In this document: one piece after another, positions 43,365 to 55,467 of the stretch
Position numbering within the stretch: the first letter of the stretch is position 1
Layout of the letters: every line of letters begins with the position of its first letter
Assembly: GCF_002834385.1 (NCBI RefSeq)
Contig: NZ_PITQ01000001.1
Location: 372,001 to 436,000, forward strand
Length of the DNA stretch: 64,000 nt
Direction of reading: 5' to 3'
Origin: Rahnella sp. AA
Lineage (GTDB): Bacteria; Pseudomonadota; Gammaproteobacteria; Enterobacterales; Enterobacteriaceae
The notes under the pieces: generated by a model
The model's database searches: none
What the model was told of the DNA's origin: nothing
Seen by the model: only the letters and a program-made list of their open reading frames with translations
Translations under genes and position numbers: made by a program

Positions 43365-44306
43365 ATGGTTGAAAATTACAAACACACTTCCGTTTTGCTG
43401 GATGAAGCCGTTAACGGCCTCAATATTCGACAGGACGGCATTTATATAGACGGAACCTTTGGCCGTGGTGGCCACTCACGTCTGATTCTGTCCCAGCTTG
43501 GGCCGGACGGGCGCTTGCTGGCGATTGACCGCGATCCTCAGGCGATCAAGGCCGCAGAATCTATTGACGATCCGCGATTTTCCATCGTTCATGGGCCTTT
43601 TTCTGATCTGGCTGAATATGTGCGCGATCGTGGGCTGGAAGGCAAGATCAACGGTGTCTTGCTGGATTTAGGGGTTTCTTCTCCACAGCTTGACGATCCT
43701 GAACGCGGCTTCTCTTTTATGCGCGACGGGCCTCTGGATATGCGTATGGATCCTACCCGTGGTTATTCAGCCGCTGAATGGCTGATGAAGGCAGAAGCAG
43801 AAGATATTGCCTGGGTGTTGAAAACCTTTGGCGAAGAGCGTTTCGCCAAGCGTATTGCGCGCGCGATTGTTGAGCGTAATCGTGAACTGCCGATGACCCG
43901 AACCAAAGAGCTGGCCGATTTGATCGCCAATGCTTCACCTGTTCGTGAGAAACATAAGCATCCCGCGACGCGCAGTTTCCAGGCAATCCGTATTTATATC
44001 AACAGTGAACTGGAAGAAATCGAACGTGCACTGGATGGGGCTCTGGAGATTCTGGCACCGGAAGGGCGTCTATCTGTGATCAGCTTCCATTCATTGGAAG
44101 ACCGTATCGTGAAGCGTTTCATCCGCCAGCACAGCCGTGGCGCGCAGGTTCCGGCGGGTATCCCGATGACCGAGGCGCAGATCGCCGAACTGGGTGGTCG
44201 CTCGCTGAAGTCTGTCGGGAAAATGATGCCTTCCGAAGCGGAAGTCGCTGAAAACCCAAGAGCCCGTAGTTCTGTTCTGCGTTTTGCACAGAGAACGACT
44301 GCGTGA
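43365..44306 (+). CDS. rsmH: 16S rRNA (cytosine1402-N4)-methyltransferase
   Basis: The 313-residue enzyme (formerly MraW) has the E. coli length. It methylates N4 of C1402 in the ribosomal P site. [17 protein letters not shown] opens the protein, the SAM-binding region includes [25 protein letters not shown] is near residue 101 and [14 protein letters not shown] is near residue 233. Its last codons overlap ftsL by 4 bp (GTGA). Confidence 0.96.
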   Translation: MVENYKHTSVLLDEAVNGLNIRQDGIYIDGTFGRGGHSRLILSQLGPDGRLLAIDRDPQAIKAAESIDDPRFSIVHGPFSDLAEYVRDRGLEGKINGVLLDLGVSSPQLDDPERGFSFMRDGPLDMRMDPTRGYSAAEWLMKAEAEDIAWVLKTFGEERFAKRIARAIVERNRELPMTRTKELADLIANASPVREKHKHPATRSFQAIRIYINSELEEIERALDGALEILAPEGRLSVISFHSLEDRIVKRFIRQHSRGAQVPAGIPMTEAQIAELGGRSLKSVGKMMPSEAEVAENPRARSSVLRFAQRTTA

Positions 44307-44623
44307 TTGGCAACGAACGCCACGGATTAGTGGGAGTCATCGCCAGCGATATTCTTCGCAATGGCAAGATCCCGATGATTTTGCTGATCGCTGTTTTGGT
44401 CAGTGCGATTTTTGTGGTGACGACGGCTCACCGCACGCGTTTGCTGACGGCGCAACGCGAACAGTTAGTACTGGAACGGGATGCGCTGGATATCGAATGG
44501 CGCAACCTGATCCTTGAAGAGAATGCCCTCGGCGATCATAGCCGGGTTGAACGCATCGCAACGGAGAAATTGCAGATGCAACATGTTGATCCATCTCAAG
44601 AAGTTATTGTGGTTCAGCCTTAA
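44303..44623 (+). CDS. ftsL: Cell division protein FtsL
   Basis: The 106-residue bitopic protein has a short cytoplasmic tail, one membrane segment ([19 protein letters not shown], about residues 25-43) and a periplasmic leucine-zipper coiled coil. The coiled-coil region ([20 protein letters not shown]) and the C-terminus are nearly identical to E. coli. It forms the FtsQLB complex that activates FtsWI. The start is GTG, overlapping the rsmH stop. The cytoplasmic tail is about 15 residues shorter than in E. coli FtsL (121 residues); no better upstream start was visible. Confidence 0.95.
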   Translation: MIGNERHGLVGVIASDILRNGKIPMILLIAVLVSAIFVVTTAHRTRLLTAQREQLVLERDALDIEWRNLILEENALGDHSRVERIATEKLQMQHVDPSQEVIVVQP

Positions 44624-44650
44624 AATGCGCACGGAGAATACAGGCAGCTA

Positions 44651-46414
44651 ATGAAAGCAACACGCACCGCGAAGTTAAAGCGTCCAGAAGATCAAGCCAG
44701 CTTTATTAGCTGGCGTTTTGCGTTGTTGTGCGCCTGTATCCTGTTGGCATTGGTGGGTCTGATGTTGCGCGTGGCATATTTGCAGGTCATTAACCCGGAT
44801 AAACTGGTTAAAGAAGGGGATCTGCGTTCCCTGCGTGTGCAAACAATTCCTACTTCGCGCGGCATGATCACGGATCGCTCAGGCCGCCCTCTGGCGGTCA
44901 GCGTTCCGGTCAACGCCATCTGGGCGGATCCGAAAGAAATAAGCGATCGTGGTGGCATCACTGTTGATACCAAATGGAAAGCGCTGGCCGACGCGCTGAA
45001 CATGCCGCTCGATCAACTTTCGTCGCGAATTAATGCCAATCCGAATGGGCGTTTCGTCTATCTGGCGCGTCAGGTCAACCCTGCCGTTGGCGAATATATT
45101 CACAAACTCAAATTGCCGGGGATTTCCCTGCGCCAGGAATCCCGCCGTTATTATCCGGCCGGGCAGGTCACGTCGCACGTTATTGGTGTCACCAACATTG
45201 ATGGCGAGGGTATCGAAGGTGTTGAGAAGAGTTTTGACCGCTGGCTGACGGGTAAACCGGGCGAACGTACCATCCGTAAAGACCGATTTGGCCGCGTCAT
45301 TGAAGACATCTCCACCGTTGACAGTCAGGCTGCGCATAACCTGGCGTTAAGCATTGATGAACGTCTGCAAGCGCTGGTTTACCGCGAGCTGAATAACGCC
45401 GTGGCTTTCAACAAAGCAGAATCAGGTACGGCGGTGCTGGTAGACGTACAAACGGGCGAAGTATTGGCGATGGCCAACAGCCCGTCATATAACCCGAACA
45501 ACATGCCGGATACGCCGAAAGACGTCATGCGTAACCGGGCGATCACTGACATTTTCGAACCGGGTTCTACCGTTAAGCCGATGGTAGTCATGACCGCGTT
45601 GAAAAATGGCGTAGTCCGTGAGAACAGCGTTCTTAACACGCTGCCGTACCGGATCAACGGCCATGAGATTAAAGATGTGGCCCGTTATGCGGAGCTTTCC
45701 GTCACGGGTATCTTGCAAAAGTCGAGTAACGTCGGTGTTTCACGACTGGCGTTATCGATGCCATCCGCAGAGCTTGTAGATACTTACTCGCGATTCGGAT
45801 TGGGAAAACCAACCAATTTGGGGCTGGTTGGGGAAAGCAGTGGCCTATACCCTAAAAAACAACGGTGGTCTGACATAGAGAGGGCCACCTTCTCTTTCGG
45901 CTACGGGCTAATGGTGACACCTCTCCAGTTAGCGCGAGTCTATGCCACGATCGGCAGTATGGGCGTCTATCGCCCATTGTCGATCACGAAAGTTGATCCA
46001 CCTGTTTCCGGTGAGCGCGTGTTCCCGGAGCCGCTGGTGCGTACCGTCGTTCATATGATGGAAAGCGTCGCGTTGCCGGGCGGCGGCGGCGTGAAAGCCG
46101 CCATCAAGGGTTACCGTATTGCGATCAAAACCGGTACGGCGAAGAAAGTCGGTCCGGACGGAAAATACGTCAATAAATACATTGCTTACACCGCAGGCGT
46201 TGCGCCGGCCAGCAATCCAAAATTTGCCCTGGTGGTCGTGATTAACGATCCGCAGGCAGGGAAGTATTACGGTGGGGCCGTTTCCGCACCGGTGTTTGGC
46301 GCCATCATGGGCGGAGTATTGCGCACCATGAACGTTGAACCAGATGCGCTGACTGCCGATGAAAATGCAGACATAGTAAATAATCAAAAAGAGGCAACAG
46401 GTGGCAGATCGTAA
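44651..46414 (+). CDS. ftsI: Peptidoglycan transpeptidase FtsI (PBP3)
   Basis: The 587-residue protein (about 588 in E. coli) crosslinks septal peptidoglycan with FtsW. A single N-terminal membrane segment ([20 protein letters not shown]) is followed by the PBP dimerisation domain and the transpeptidase domain. The active-site Ser is in [10 protein letters not shown], the SSN motif in QKSSNVG and the KTG motif in AIKTGTAKK. It is the target of aztreonam and related beta-lactams. No insertion near the active site stands out. The end overlaps murE by 14 bp. Confidence 0.97.
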   Translation: MKATRTAKLKRPEDQASFISWRFALLCACILLALVGLMLRVAYLQVINPDKLVKEGDLRSLRVQTIPTSRGMITDRSGRPLAVSVPVNAIWADPKEISDRGGITVDTKWKALADALNMPLDQLSSRINANPNGRFVYLARQVNPAVGEYIHKLKLPGISLRQESRRYYPAGQVTSHVIGVTNIDGEGIEGVEKSFDRWLTGKPGERTIRKDRFGRVIEDISTVDSQAAHNLALSIDERLQALVYRELNNAVAFNKAESGTAVLVDVQTGEVLAMANSPSYNPNNMPDTPKDVMRNRAITDIFEPGSTVKPMVVMTALKNGVVRENSVLNTLPYRINGHEIKDVARYAELSVTGILQKSSNVGVSRLALSMPSAELVDTYSRFGLGKPTNLGLVGESSGLYPKKQRWSDIERATFSFGYGLMVTPLQLARVYATIGSMGVYRPLSITKVDPPVSGERVFPEPLVRTVVHMMESVALPGGGGVKAAIKGYRIAIKTGTAKKVGPDGKYVNKYIAYTAGVAPASNPKFALVVVINDPQAGKYYGGAVSAPVFGAIMGGVLRTMNVEPDALTADENADIVNNQKEATGGRS

Positions 46415-47888
46415 TTTGCGCGACATCTTAGCGCCCTGGGTGAGTGAAGCCCCGGCAGTAGCGCTAAAAGACATGATCTTAGACAGCCGCATCGCGGCTG
46501 CCGGCGATCTGTTTGTCGCGGTCTCAGGCCATACCAGTGATGGGCGTCGTTTTATTCCCCAGGCAATTGCTCAGGGCGTCGCTGCCGTCGTGGCCGAAGC
46601 AAAAGGTGAACAAGAGCACGGAACGGTTTGCCAGATGCATGGTGTACCGGTGATTTATCTCGAGGATCTCAATGTCTCGCTTTCCGAACTGGCAGGACGT
46701 TTTTACCAGCAGCCAGGCAAGTCATTGCGTCTGGTTGGTGTGACAGGCACCAACGGCAAAACCACCACCACACAATTGCTGGCGCAGTGGAGCCAGTTGC
46801 TGGGCGAAACCAGCGCGGTGATGGGGACGGTGGGAAATGGCCTGCTCGATAACGTGGTTCCGGCGGAAAACACCACCGGTTCTGCCGTTCAGGTCCAGCA
46901 TATTCTGGCTGATTTAGTGAAACAGGGGGCCACCTTCGCCGCGATGGAAGTCTCTTCCCACGGGCTGGTGCAGCATCGTGTGGCCGCGTTGCCGTTTGCT
47001 GCCGCCGCGTTTACCAACCTGAGCCGCGATCATCTCGATTACCACGGTGACATGCAAAGCTATGAAGAAGCCAAATGGCTGCTCTTCTCCTCGCATCCGG
47101 TCGGTCAGAAAATTATCAATGCTGACGATGAAGTCGGGGCGCGCTGGCTGGCGAAAACCCCGGATTCCGTTGCGGTCAGCATGGAAGAAAAAATCCCGGC
47201 AGGCTGGAAAGGCCGCTGGCTGGTTGCGCGTAGCGTGAATTACCACGACAACGGTGCGACGGTGAATATCGATTCAAGCTGGGGCGAAGGCAAGCTGGAG
47301 AGCCGCCTGATGGGCGCGTTCAACGTCAGCAATTTGCTGGTCGCGCTGGCTACTCTGCTTTCTCTGGATTACCCGCTGGCACAGTTGCTGACGACGGCTT
47401 CTCAGCTACAGCCGGTTTGCGGTCGTATGGAAGTCTTTAACGCGCCGGGTAAACCGACCGCCGTTGTCGATTACGCGCATACGCCGGACGCGCTGGAAAA
47501 AGCGCTGGCGGCTGCCCGTCTGCACTGCAAAGGGCAACTGTGGTGCGTGTTCGGTTGCGGTGGCGATCGCGATAAAGGCAAACGTCCTCTGATGGGTGGG
47601 ATCGCCGAACAGTTCGCCGATCGCGTTATCGTGACCGATGACAACCCGCGTAGCGAAGAACCTCGCGCCATCGTGGCGGATATTCTTGCCGGGTTGCTTG
47701 ATGCTGGCCGTGCGCAGGAAATCCACGGTCGTGCGGAAGCGGTGACCAGCGCCATCATGCAGGCGAAGGAAGACGACGTCGTTCTGATTGCCGGCAAAGG
47801 CCACGAAGATTATCAGCTGGTGGGAAATCAGCGTCTTGATTACTCCGATCGCGTGACCGTCGCACGTTTGCTGGGGGTGATTGCATGA
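46401..47888 (+). CDS. murE: UDP-MurNAc-tripeptide (meso-diaminopimelate) ligase
   Basis: The 495-residue ligase adds meso-diaminopimelate to UDP-MurNAc-L-Ala-D-Glu. The ATP-binding [17 protein letters not shown] is near residue 110, [11 protein letters not shown] is near residue 209, and DDNPR in [12 protein letters not shown] is the meso-DAP specificity motif. The start is GTG, as in E. coli, and lies within the ftsI coding end. murF overlaps its last 4 bp. Confidence 0.97.
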   Translation: MADRNLRDILAPWVSEAPAVALKDMILDSRIAAAGDLFVAVSGHTSDGRRFIPQAIAQGVAAVVAEAKGEQEHGTVCQMHGVPVIYLEDLNVSLSELAGRFYQQPGKSLRLVGVTGTNGKTTTTQLLAQWSQLLGETSAVMGTVGNGLLDNVVPAENTTGSAVQVQHILADLVKQGATFAAMEVSSHGLVQHRVAALPFAAAAFTNLSRDHLDYHGDMQSYEEAKWLLFSSHPVGQKIINADDEVGARWLAKTPDSVAVSMEEKIPAGWKGRWLVARSVNYHDNGATVNIDSSWGEGKLESRLMGAFNVSNLLVALATLLSLDYPLAQLLTTASQLQPVCGRMEVFNAPGKPTAVVDYAHTPDALEKALAAARLHCKGQLWCVFGCGGDRDKGKRPLMGGIAEQFADRVIVTDDNPRSEEPRAIVADILAGLLDAGRAQEIHGRAEAVTSAIMQAKEDDVVLIAGKGHEDYQLVGNQRLDYSDRVTVARLLGVIA

Positions 47889-49246
47889 TCCGCGTTTCTC
47901 TGCAAACTCTGGCTGACGCGCTCAACGCTGAACTTGTCGGCGCGGATACACAAATTGACAGCGTGACGACGGATACCCGTCAGATCACCTCCGGCTGTCT
48001 GTTTGTGGCGCTGAAAGGCGAAAAATTTGATGCACACGATTTTGCGGCAGACGCCGTTAAAGCGGGTGCAGGGGCATTGCTGGTGAGTAAGCGCTTACCG
48101 GTGGAGGTCCCTCAGTTAGTGGTCGCTGACACCCGCATCGCACTGGGGCAACTCGGTGGCTGGGTTCGCCAGCAGGTCCCTGCCCGCGTGGTCGGTCTGA
48201 CCGGTTCCTCCGGCAAAACCTCTGTGAAAGAAATGACCGCGGCGATTTTGCGTGAGTGCGGCAATGTGCTGTACACCGCAGGCAATTTCAATAACGACAT
48301 CGGCGTACCGTTGACGTTACTGCGCCTGACCGCAGAGCATGATTTTGCCGTCATTGAGATGGGCGCAAACCATCCGGGCGAAATCGGTTATACCACCGCG
48401 CTGGCACGTCCCGAGACGGCGCTGATCAACAACCTCTCAGCGGCGCATCTGGAAGGTTTTGGTTCTCTGGCTGGCGTTGCCCGCGCTAAAGGCGAGATTT
48501 TCGACGGTTTGCCTGAAAACGGTATTGCGGTGATCAACGCGCAGAGCAATGACCTCGCAAACTGGCAGCACAAGCTGGCCGGCAAAACCGTCTGGCAGTT
48601 CTCTTCTGCAAAAACGGAAGGCACTGATTTCAACGCGACCGATGTCAGACTCAGCCCGCTGAACACGGCTTTCACTCTGCATTCTCCAAAAGGCAGCATT
48701 GATGTTTCGTTGCCTGTGCCGGGCCGCCACAATATTGCCAACGCTTTGGCTGCGGCTGCGCTGGCGCTGTCTGTCGGCGCATCGCTTGAAAACGTACGTG
48801 CTGGCCTGAAAACCCTGCAATCCGTCAAAGGGCGTTTGTTCCCGATTGCGCTTAGCGAAGGTAAAACTCTGCTCGATGACAGCTATAACGCGAACGTCGG
48901 TTCAATGACGGCAGCGGCACAAGTGCTGTCAGAAATGCCGGGCTACCGCGTGATGGCCGTCGGCGATATGGCTGAGCTGGGCGCTGAAAGCGAAAGTTGC
49001 CACCGTCAGGTCGGCGAAGCGATTCGTGCAGCAGGTATCGATAAAGTATTCAGTATTGGCCACGACAGCCGCATCATCAGTGATGCCAGCGGATGTGGTG
49101 AGCATTTAGAGGATAAGGCAGCCCTGACGGCCCGTTTAACGAGCTTACTGTCTGAACATGCGGTAATTACCGTTTTGATTAAAGGTTCACGTAGTGCCGC
49201 AATGGAGCAGGTAGTACGCGCGTTACAGGAGAATGCAACATGCTAG
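47885..49246 (+). CDS. murF: UDP-MurNAc-tripeptide D-alanyl-D-alanine ligase
   Basis: The 453-residue ligase (about 452 in E. coli) attaches D-Ala-D-Ala to complete the UDP-MurNAc-pentapeptide. The P-loop is [16 protein letters not shown] near residue 103, [12 protein letters not shown] is near residue 158 and [12 protein letters not shown] near residue 330. DdlB, encoded later in this cluster, makes its D-Ala-D-Ala substrate. It overlaps murE by 4 bp and mraY by 7 bp. Confidence 0.97.
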   Translation: MIRVSLQTLADALNAELVGADTQIDSVTTDTRQITSGCLFVALKGEKFDAHDFAADAVKAGAGALLVSKRLPVEVPQLVVADTRIALGQLGGWVRQQVPARVVGLTGSSGKTSVKEMTAAILRECGNVLYTAGNFNNDIGVPLTLLRLTAEHDFAVIEMGANHPGEIGYTTALARPETALINNLSAAHLEGFGSLAGVARAKGEIFDGLPENGIAVINAQSNDLANWQHKLAGKTVWQFSSAKTEGTDFNATDVRLSPLNTAFTLHSPKGSIDVSLPVPGRHNIANALAAAALALSVGASLENVRAGLKTLQSVKGRLFPIALSEGKTLLDDSYNANVGSMTAAAQVLSEMPGYRVMAVGDMAELGAESESCHRQVGEAIRAAGIDKVFSIGHDSRIISDASGCGEHLEDKAALTARLTSLLSEHAVITVLIKGSRSAAMEQVVRALQENATC

Positions 49247-50322
49247 TTTGGCTGGCCGAACACTTGGTCAAATATTATTCCGGCTTCAACGTCTTTTCCT
49301 ATCTGACGTTTCGCGCCATTGTCAGCTTGCTGACTGCTTTGTTCCTGTCTTTGTGGATCGGACCACGGATGATTGCCCGTCTGCAAAAAATGTCTTTCGG
49401 TCAGGTTGTCCGTAACGACGGCCCGGAATCGCATTTCAGCAAACGCGGTACTCCAACGATGGGCGGCCTGATGATTCTGGCGTCCATCACGATTTCCGTC
49501 CTGATGTGGGCTTACCCGTCGAATCCATACGTCTGGTGCGTACTGTTTGTCCTGCTGGGCTACGGTGTTGTCGGTTTTATCGATGACTATCGCAAAGTTG
49601 TCCGTAAAGACACCAAGGGCCTGATTGCCCGCTGGAAATACTTCTGGCAGTCGGTTATCGCACTTGCCGCCGCTTTCACGATGTACGCCATCGGGAAAGA
49701 CACGCCAGCCACCGAACTGGTGGTTCCGTTCTTCAAAGACATCATGCCGCAGCTTGGCTTGCTGTATATCCTGCTGAGTTACTTCGTGATTGTCGGAACC
49801 AGTAATGCGGTCAACCTGACGGATGGTCTGGATGGTCTGGCGATTATGCCAACCGTGTTTGTCGCTGCCGGTTTTGCGCTGGTGGCCTGGGCGACCGGTA
49901 ACATGAATTTTGCCAGCTACCTGCATATTCCTTACCTGCGCCACGCAGGTGAACTGGTGATCGTGTGTACCGCCATTGTTGGCGCCGGGCTGGGCTTCCT
50001 GTGGTTTAACACGTATCCGGCGCAAGTCTTCATGGGCGATGTCGGTTCACTGGCTCTCGGCGGTGCGCTGGGGACTATCGCCGTGTTGCTGCGTCAGGAG
50101 TTCTTACTGGTGATTATGGGCGGTGTGTTCGTGGTCGAAACACTGTCGGTCATCTTGCAAGTCGGGTCCTTTAAGTTACGCGGTCAGCGCATTTTCCGAA
50201 TGGCGCCGATTCACCACCATTACGAACTTAAAGGCTGGCCGGAACCGCGCGTCATCGTGCGCTTCTGGATTATTTCGCTGATGCTGGTCCTGATTGGCCT
50301 GGCGACGCTGAAGGTGCGGTAA
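49240..50322 (+). CDS. mraY: Phospho-MurNAc-pentapeptide translocase
   Basis: The 360-residue integral membrane enzyme transfers phospho-MurNAc-pentapeptide to undecaprenyl phosphate, forming lipid I. About ten membrane segments are visible. The conserved loops are [11 protein letters not shown] near residue 70, GFIDDYRK with the Asp pair near residue 115, [14 protein letters not shown] near residue 188, and the His-rich [14 protein letters not shown] near residue 321. The start overlaps murF by 7 bp; murD follows after 2 bp. Confidence 0.97.
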   Translation: MLVWLAEHLVKYYSGFNVFSYLTFRAIVSLLTALFLSLWIGPRMIARLQKMSFGQVVRNDGPESHFSKRGTPTMGGLMILASITISVLMWAYPSNPYVWCVLFVLLGYGVVGFIDDYRKVVRKDTKGLIARWKYFWQSVIALAAAFTMYAIGKDTPATELVVPFFKDIMPQLGLLYILLSYFVIVGTSNAVNLTDGLDGLAIMPTVFVAAGFALVAWATGNMNFASYLHIPYLRHAGELVIVCTAIVGAGLGFLWFNTYPAQVFMGDVGSLALGGALGTIAVLLRQEFLLVIMGGVFVVETLSVILQVGSFKLRGQRIFRMAPIHHHYELKGWPEPRVIVRFWIISLMLVLIGLATLKVR

Positions 50323-50324
50323 TT

Positions 50325-51641
50325 ATGGCTGACTATCAGGGTAAAAAAGTGGTCATCATCGGGCTGGGTCTTACCGGCCTGTCCTGTGTTGATTTCTTTG
50401 TGGCACGGGGCGTGACGCCGCGTGTTATTGATACCCGCGTCAGCCCGCCCGGACTGGATAAACTCGCGGATAACATTGAGCGCCACCTCGGTTCACTCAA
50501 TGAAGACTGGCTGCTCGATGCGGACCTGATTATTGCCAGCCCCGGTATGGCGCTGGCAACGCCTGCGCTCAGCGCTGCCGCCGATGCAGGCGTGGAAATT
50601 GTGGGTGATATCGAGCTGTTCTGCCGCGAGACGCAAACGCCAATTGTGGCGATCACCGGTTCGAACGGTAAAAGCACCGTAACGATGCTGGTCGGCGAAA
50701 TGGCGAAAGCCGCCGGATGGCGCGTCGGAGTGGGTGGCAACATTGGCTTACCGGTGCTGACCCTGCTTGATCACGAATACGATTTGTTTGTCCTTGAGCT
50801 GTCCAGTTTCCAGCTTGAGACCACGTACAGCCTGCACGCTGCGGCCGCGACGATCCTTAACGTGACCGAAGATCATATGGATCGTTATCCGTTTGGTCTG
50901 CAGCAGTACCGTGCGGCAAAACTGAAGGTTTATGAGAACGCCGCGCTGTGCGTCGTCAATGCTGATGATGCGCTGACAATGCCGGTGCGTGGCGCGGATA
51001 AGCGTTGCGTGAGTTTTGGTGTGGACGTTGGTGATTATCACCTGACACGCCAGCAGGACGATATCTGGCTGCGCGTGCATGGCGAGAAGGTTCTGAATAC
51101 CAAAGAAATGCCGCTCACGGGCCGCCACAATTATACCAATGCGCTGGCTGCGCTGGCGCTGGCGGATGCCGTGGGCATTCCTCACGCATCAGGCCTGCAA
51201 GCGCTGACGACCTTTACCGGCCTGGCGCATCGTTTTCAGGTAGCGTGGCAACACAATGGCGTGCGTTGGATCAACGATTCCAAAGCGACCAACGTGGGCA
51301 GTACCGAAGCGGCACTCAACGGCCTGCATGTTGATGGCACATTGCATCTGTTGCTGGGTGGGGACGGGAAATCCGCAGATTTCTCACCACTGACGCAATA
51401 TTTGCAGGGCGATAATCTGCGTATTTACTGCTTTGGCCGTGACGGCGCGGAGCTGGCGGATTTACGCCCTGAAGTTTCTTCTTTGTTTGAAACCATGGAG
51501 CAGGCGATGCGTGATATCAGCACGCGTGTGGCTTCTGGTGACATGGTTTTACTGTCTCCGGCCTGCGCGAGCCTCGATCAGTTCCGCAGTTTTGAACAAC
51601 GCGGTGATGTTTTCACTGCGCTGGCGAAGGAGCTGGGTTAA
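50325..51641 (+). CDS. murD: UDP-MurNAc-L-alanine:D-glutamate ligase
   Basis: The 438-residue ligase adds D-glutamate to UDP-MurNAc-L-Ala in the cytoplasm. [17 protein letters not shown] is the N-terminal uridine-binding block. The ATP-binding motif is [18 protein letters not shown] near residue 109, followed by [13 protein letters not shown] near residue 181 and [16 protein letters not shown] near residue 317. It shares one base with ftsW (TAATG). Confidence 0.97.
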   Translation: MADYQGKKVVIIGLGLTGLSCVDFFVARGVTPRVIDTRVSPPGLDKLADNIERHLGSLNEDWLLDADLIIASPGMALATPALSAAADAGVEIVGDIELFCRETQTPIVAITGSNGKSTVTMLVGEMAKAAGWRVGVGGNIGLPVLTLLDHEYDLFVLELSSFQLETTYSLHAAAATILNVTEDHMDRYPFGLQQYRAAKLKVYENAALCVVNADDALTMPVRGADKRCVSFGVDVGDYHLTRQQDDIWLRVHGEKVLNTKEMPLTGRHNYTNALAALALADAVGIPHASGLQALTTFTGLAHRFQVAWQHNGVRWINDSKATNVGSTEAALNGLHVDGTLHLLLGGDGKSADFSPLTQYLQGDNLRIYCFGRDGAELADLRPEVSSLFETMEQAMRDISTRVASGDMVLLSPACASLDQFRSFEQRGDVFTALAKELG

Positions 51642-52849
51642 TGCGGATCCGTATCCCAAAACTGGGCCTTGCCGGAAGATTTAACGATTGGGTGATGGGG
51701 TCGAAAGAAAACGACGCATTAACGCTCGTGCTATACGACCGGACCTTGCTTTGGCTGACTTTTGGTCTGGCGATTGTGGGTTTTGTGATGGTGACGTCAG
51801 CTTCGATGCCGATTGGCCAGCGCCTTGCAGATGACCCGTTTTTATTTGCCAAGCGTGACGCGATTTACCTTGCGCTGGCCTTTGGGCTTTCGATGGTCAC
51901 GCTGCGTGTACCGATGGCGGTCTGGCAGAAATACAGCAACGTTCTGCTGTTGCTTTCCGTGGTGATGTTGCTGGTTGTACTGGTGGTCGGGAGCTCAGTT
52001 AACGGGGCATCGCGCTGGATTTCGCTGGGGCCATTACGTATTCAGCCGGCAGAGTTTTCCAAACTGTCACTGTTTTGCTACCTCGCCAGCTATCTGGTGC
52101 GAAAGGTCGATGAAGTCCGGAGTAACTTCTGGGGTTTTTGTAAACCGATGGGCGTCATGGTGGTTCTGGCGGTGCTCCTGCTGGCTCAGCCAGACCTGGG
52201 TACCGTCGTTGTACTGTTTATTACCACGCTGGCGATGCTGTTTCTGGCGGGGGCGAAGATGTGGCAGTTCCTGGCTATCATCGGTTCCGGTGCTTTCGCT
52301 GTCGTGTTGCTGGTTTTGGCGGAACCGTATCGTATGCGCCGCGTAACGTCGTTCTGGAACCCGTGGGCGGATCCGTTTGGCAGCGGTTATCAGCTGACCC
52401 AGTCTCTGATGGCATTTGGCCGCGGTGAATTCTGGGGGCAAGGGCTAGGGAATTCGGTGCAGAAACTGGAGTATTTACCGGAAGCGCATACCGACTTCAT
52501 CTTCTCCATTTTGGGGGAAGAGTTGGGCTATTTCGGTGTGGTTCTGGCCTTGTTGATGGTATTCTTCGTCGCTTTTCGGGCGATGTCCATCGGGCGTCGT
52601 GCTCTGGAGCTTGATCAGCGTTTTTCCGGCTTTTTAGCCTGCTCAATTGGCGTGTGGTTCAGCTTTCAGGCGCTGGTCAACGTAGGGGCCGCCGCGGGGA
52701 TGTTGCCAACGAAAGGTCTGACTTTACCGCTCATCAGTTACGGTGGTTCGAGTCTGTTAATTATGTCGACGGCAATCGTGTTATTGCTGCGAGTGGATTT
52801 TGAAACGCGTCTGGCAAAAGCCCAGGCGTTTGTAAGGAGCGCCCGATGA
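51641..52849 (+). CDS. ftsW: FtsW, septal peptidoglycan polymerase (SEDS family)
   Basis: The 402-residue protein (about 414 in E. coli) has about ten membrane segments. SEDS landmarks include [26 protein letters not shown] near residue 129, and the large periplasmic loop with [20 protein letters not shown] and [16 protein letters not shown] containing the catalytic Asp. [15 protein letters not shown] comes near the end. It polymerises lipid II at the septum with FtsI. The N-terminal cytoplasmic tail is somewhat shorter than in E. coli. The end overlaps murG by 4 bp. Confidence 0.96.
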   Translation: MRIRIPKLGLAGRFNDWVMGSKENDALTLVLYDRTLLWLTFGLAIVGFVMVTSASMPIGQRLADDPFLFAKRDAIYLALAFGLSMVTLRVPMAVWQKYSNVLLLLSVVMLLVVLVVGSSVNGASRWISLGPLRIQPAEFSKLSLFCYLASYLVRKVDEVRSNFWGFCKPMGVMVVLAVLLLAQPDLGTVVVLFITTLAMLFLAGAKMWQFLAIIGSGAFAVVLLVLAEPYRMRRVTSFWNPWADPFGSGYQLTQSLMAFGRGEFWGQGLGNSVQKLEYLPEAHTDFIFSILGEELGYFGVVLALLMVFFVAFRAMSIGRRALELDQRFSGFLACSIGVWFSFQALVNVGAAAGMLPTKGLTLPLISYGGSSLLIMSTAIVLLLRVDFETRLAKAQAFVRSAR

Positions 52850-53913
52850 GTGGCAATACCCGGCGTTTAATGGTGATGGCAGGCGGTACCGGCGGGCACG
52901 TTTTCCCCGGTCTGGCGGTCGCACATCATCTGATGGCGCAAGGCTGGGAAGTTCGCTGGCTGGGCACGGCAGACCGGATGGAAGCGGATTTGGTGCCGAA
53001 AAATGGCATTGAGATTGATTTCATTAAAATTGCAGGATTGCGTGGGAAAGGTCTGAAAGCGCAGCTCACCGCCCCTGTTCGCATATATCATGCGTGGCGC
53101 CAGGCAAAAGCCATCATGAAGCGCTTCCAGCCTGATGTGGTTTTAGGCATGGGCGGTTACGTTTCCGGCCCCGGCGGTCTGGCGGCATGGTCGCTGGGTA
53201 TTCCGGTGGTGCTGCATGAGCAAAATGGTATTGCGGGCATGACCAATCGCGGTTTGTCGCACATTGCCAAAAAAGTATTACAGGCGTTTCCCGGCGCGTT
53301 CCCGAATGCGGCTGTGGTCGGTAATCCGGTGCGTACTGATGTGCTGGCGCTGGAATTACCGCAAACCCGCCTGGCCGGGCGTGAAGGTCCAATCCGCGTG
53401 CTGGTTATTGGCGGAAGTCAGGGCGCGCGGGTGCTTAATCAGACCCTGCCGGAAGTGGCGGCGCTGATGGGCGATAAAATTACGTTGTGGCATCAGGTCG
53501 GTAAAGGCGCGCTGGAGTCCGTGGATCAGGCTTACGAAAAAGCCGGTCAGACTCAGCATAAGGTCACCGAATTTATTGATGACATGGCGCAGGCTTATGC
53601 CTGGGCAGATGTCGTGGTTTGTCGTTCCGGTGCACTGACCGTCAGCGAAATTGCGGCTGCGGGTTTACCGGCGATATTCGTGCCGTTTCAGCATAAAGAT
53701 CGTCAGCAGTACTGGAATGCGCTGCCGCTGGAAAAAGCCGGTGCCGCGAAGATTATTGAGCAGAAAGATTTTAGTGCCGCAGCCGTCTCTGATCTGATGG
53801 CCGGATGGGACAGAACCCATCTGATGGACATGGCGATCGCTGCCCGTGCAGCCGCGATCCCCGATGCGACAGAGCGTGTTGCCGCAGAAGTGGTCGCCGT
53901 CAGCAAAAAATGA
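52846..53913 (+). CDS. murG: Lipid I GlcNAc transferase MurG
   Basis: The 355-residue GT-B glycosyltransferase converts lipid I to lipid II at the inner face of the membrane. The N-terminal glycine loop is [20 protein letters not shown] second glycine loop, [17 protein letters not shown], is near residue 100, and the donor-binding region [20 protein letters not shown] is near residue 260 with [13 protein letters not shown] after it. It overlaps ftsW by 4 bp. The gap to murC is 78 bp, the longest within this run from mraY to ftsA. Confidence 0.97.
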   Translation: MSGNTRRLMVMAGGTGGHVFPGLAVAHHLMAQGWEVRWLGTADRMEADLVPKNGIEIDFIKIAGLRGKGLKAQLTAPVRIYHAWRQAKAIMKRFQPDVVLGMGGYVSGPGGLAAWSLGIPVVLHEQNGIAGMTNRGLSHIAKKVLQAFPGAFPNAAVVGNPVRTDVLALELPQTRLAGREGPIRVLVIGGSQGARVLNQTLPEVAALMGDKITLWHQVGKGALESVDQAYEKAGQTQHKVTEFIDDMAQAYAWADVVVCRSGALTVSEIAAAGLPAIFVPFQHKDRQQYWNALPLEKAGAAKIIEQKDFSAAAVSDLMAGWDRTHLMDMAIAARAAAIPDATERVAAEVVAVSKK

Positions 53914-53991
53914 AATTGAACGGGCCATGCGCAGCGTGGTCCCAGCCGTAAGAAACGGATTAATCAGTAACCTGAAATAGTGAATAAAAAC

Positions 53992-55467
53992 GTGAATACA
54001 CAACAATTGGCGAAACTACGTACCTTCGTGCCCGAGATGCATCGTGTCCGGCACATTCACTTTGTTGGCATCGGTGGTGCCGGCATGGGTGGTATCGCCG
54101 AAGTGTTGGCCAATGAAGGCTATCAGATTAGCGGTTCTGACTTAGCACCGAATGCGGTCACTCAGCAACTGACCGCGCTGGGCGCGACCATTTATTTCAA
54201 TCACCGCCCGGAGAACGTGCTGGATGCCAGCGTGGTGGTGGTTTCGACGGCAATCTCTTCCGATAATCCGGAAATTGTCGCCGCCCGTGAAGCGCGTATC
54301 CCGGTTATCCGCCGCGCGGAAATGCTCGCCGAGCTGATGCGTTTTCGTCACGGTATTGCCGTGGCAGGGACACACGGTAAAACCACAACCACCGCGATGG
54401 TCACCAGTATTTATGCAGAAGCCGGGCTGGACCCGACTTTCGTAAATGGTGGGCTGGTTAAAGCGGCAGGCACGCATGCGCGTCTGGGCTCAAGCCGTTT
54501 CCTGATTGCAGAAGCGGACGAAAGCGATGCGTCCTTCCTGCATCTGCAACCGATGGTGGCGATTGTGACCAACATCGAAGCAGACCATATGGATACGTAT
54601 CAGGGCGATTTTGAAAACCTGAAACAGACGTTTGTGAATTTCCTGCACAACCTGCCGTTCTACGGACGCGCGGTGATGTGCATTGATGATCCGGTGATCC
54701 GTGAGCTGATCCCACGCGTAGGCCGCCATATGACCACCTACGGATTCAGCGAAGACGCTGATGTGATTATCGAAAATTACCGACAGGTTGGCGCGCAGGG
54801 GCACTTTACGATACGTCGTCAGGATCTGCCGCTGATCAGCGTCACGCTGAACGCTCCGGGCCGTCATAACGCCCTGAATGCCGCTGCGGCTGTGGCTGTT
54901 GCGACAGAAGAAGGTATCAGCGACGACGCAATTTTGCGTGCACTGGAAGGTTTCCAGGGAACCGGTCGTCGTTTTGATTTTTTGGGCGATTACGCGCTGG
55001 AAAATGTGAACGGAAAAACCGGCAGCGCGATGCTGGTTGATGACTACGGCCATCACCCGACAGAAGTGGATGCGACAATCAAAGCTGCGCGCGCGGGCTG
55101 GGCGAACAAGCGCCTGGTGATGATTTTCCAGCCTCACCGTTACACGCGTACCCGCGATTTGTACGACGACTTTGCGAACGTGCTGTCTCAGGTCGATGTG
55201 CTGATCATGCTCGACGTTTATCCGGCCGGTGAAGCGCCAATTCCGGGCGCGGACAGCCGTTCGCTGTGCCGCACCATTCGTGCGCGAGGAAAACTGGATC
55301 CTATTCTGGTTTCTGACATTGATGCCGTGCCTGAAAACCTGGCGCAGATCCTCGAAGGCGATGATTTAGTGCTGGTGCAGGGTGCTGGCAACGTTGGCAA
55401 AGTGGCCCGTAAACTGGCTGATCAAAAGTTGCAGCCAGTGAAAAAAGGTGAAGAACATCATGTCTGA
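53992..55467 (+). CDS. murC: UDP-MurNAc:L-alanine ligase
   Basis: The 491-residue ligase equals E. coli MurC in length when started at the GTG at 53992 ([10 protein letters not shown]); another GTG four codons upstream (53980) is also open, and neither has a clear Shine-Dalgarno. It adds L-Ala to UDP-MurNAc. [17 protein letters not shown] is the nucleotide-binding loop, [20 protein letters not shown] the P-loop near residue 120, and [11 protein letters not shown] lies in the C-terminal domain. ddlB overlaps its last 8 bp. Confidence 0.96.
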   Translation: MNTQQLAKLRTFVPEMHRVRHIHFVGIGGAGMGGIAEVLANEGYQISGSDLAPNAVTQQLTALGATIYFNHRPENVLDASVVVVSTAISSDNPEIVAAREARIPVIRRAEMLAELMRFRHGIAVAGTHGKTTTTAMVTSIYAEAGLDPTFVNGGLVKAAGTHARLGSSRFLIAEADESDASFLHLQPMVAIVTNIEADHMDTYQGDFENLKQTFVNFLHNLPFYGRAVMCIDDPVIRELIPRVGRHMTTYGFSEDADVIIENYRQVGAQGHFTIRRQDLPLISVTLNAPGRHNALNAAAAVAVATEEGISDDAILRALEGFQGTGRRFDFLGDYALENVNGKTGSAMLVDDYGHHPTEVDATIKAARAGWANKRLVMIFQPHRYTRTRDLYDDFANVLSQVDVLIMLDVYPAGEAPIPGADSRSLCRTIRARGKLDPILVSDIDAVPENLAQILEGDDLVLVQGAGNVGKVARKLADQKLQPVKKGEEHHV

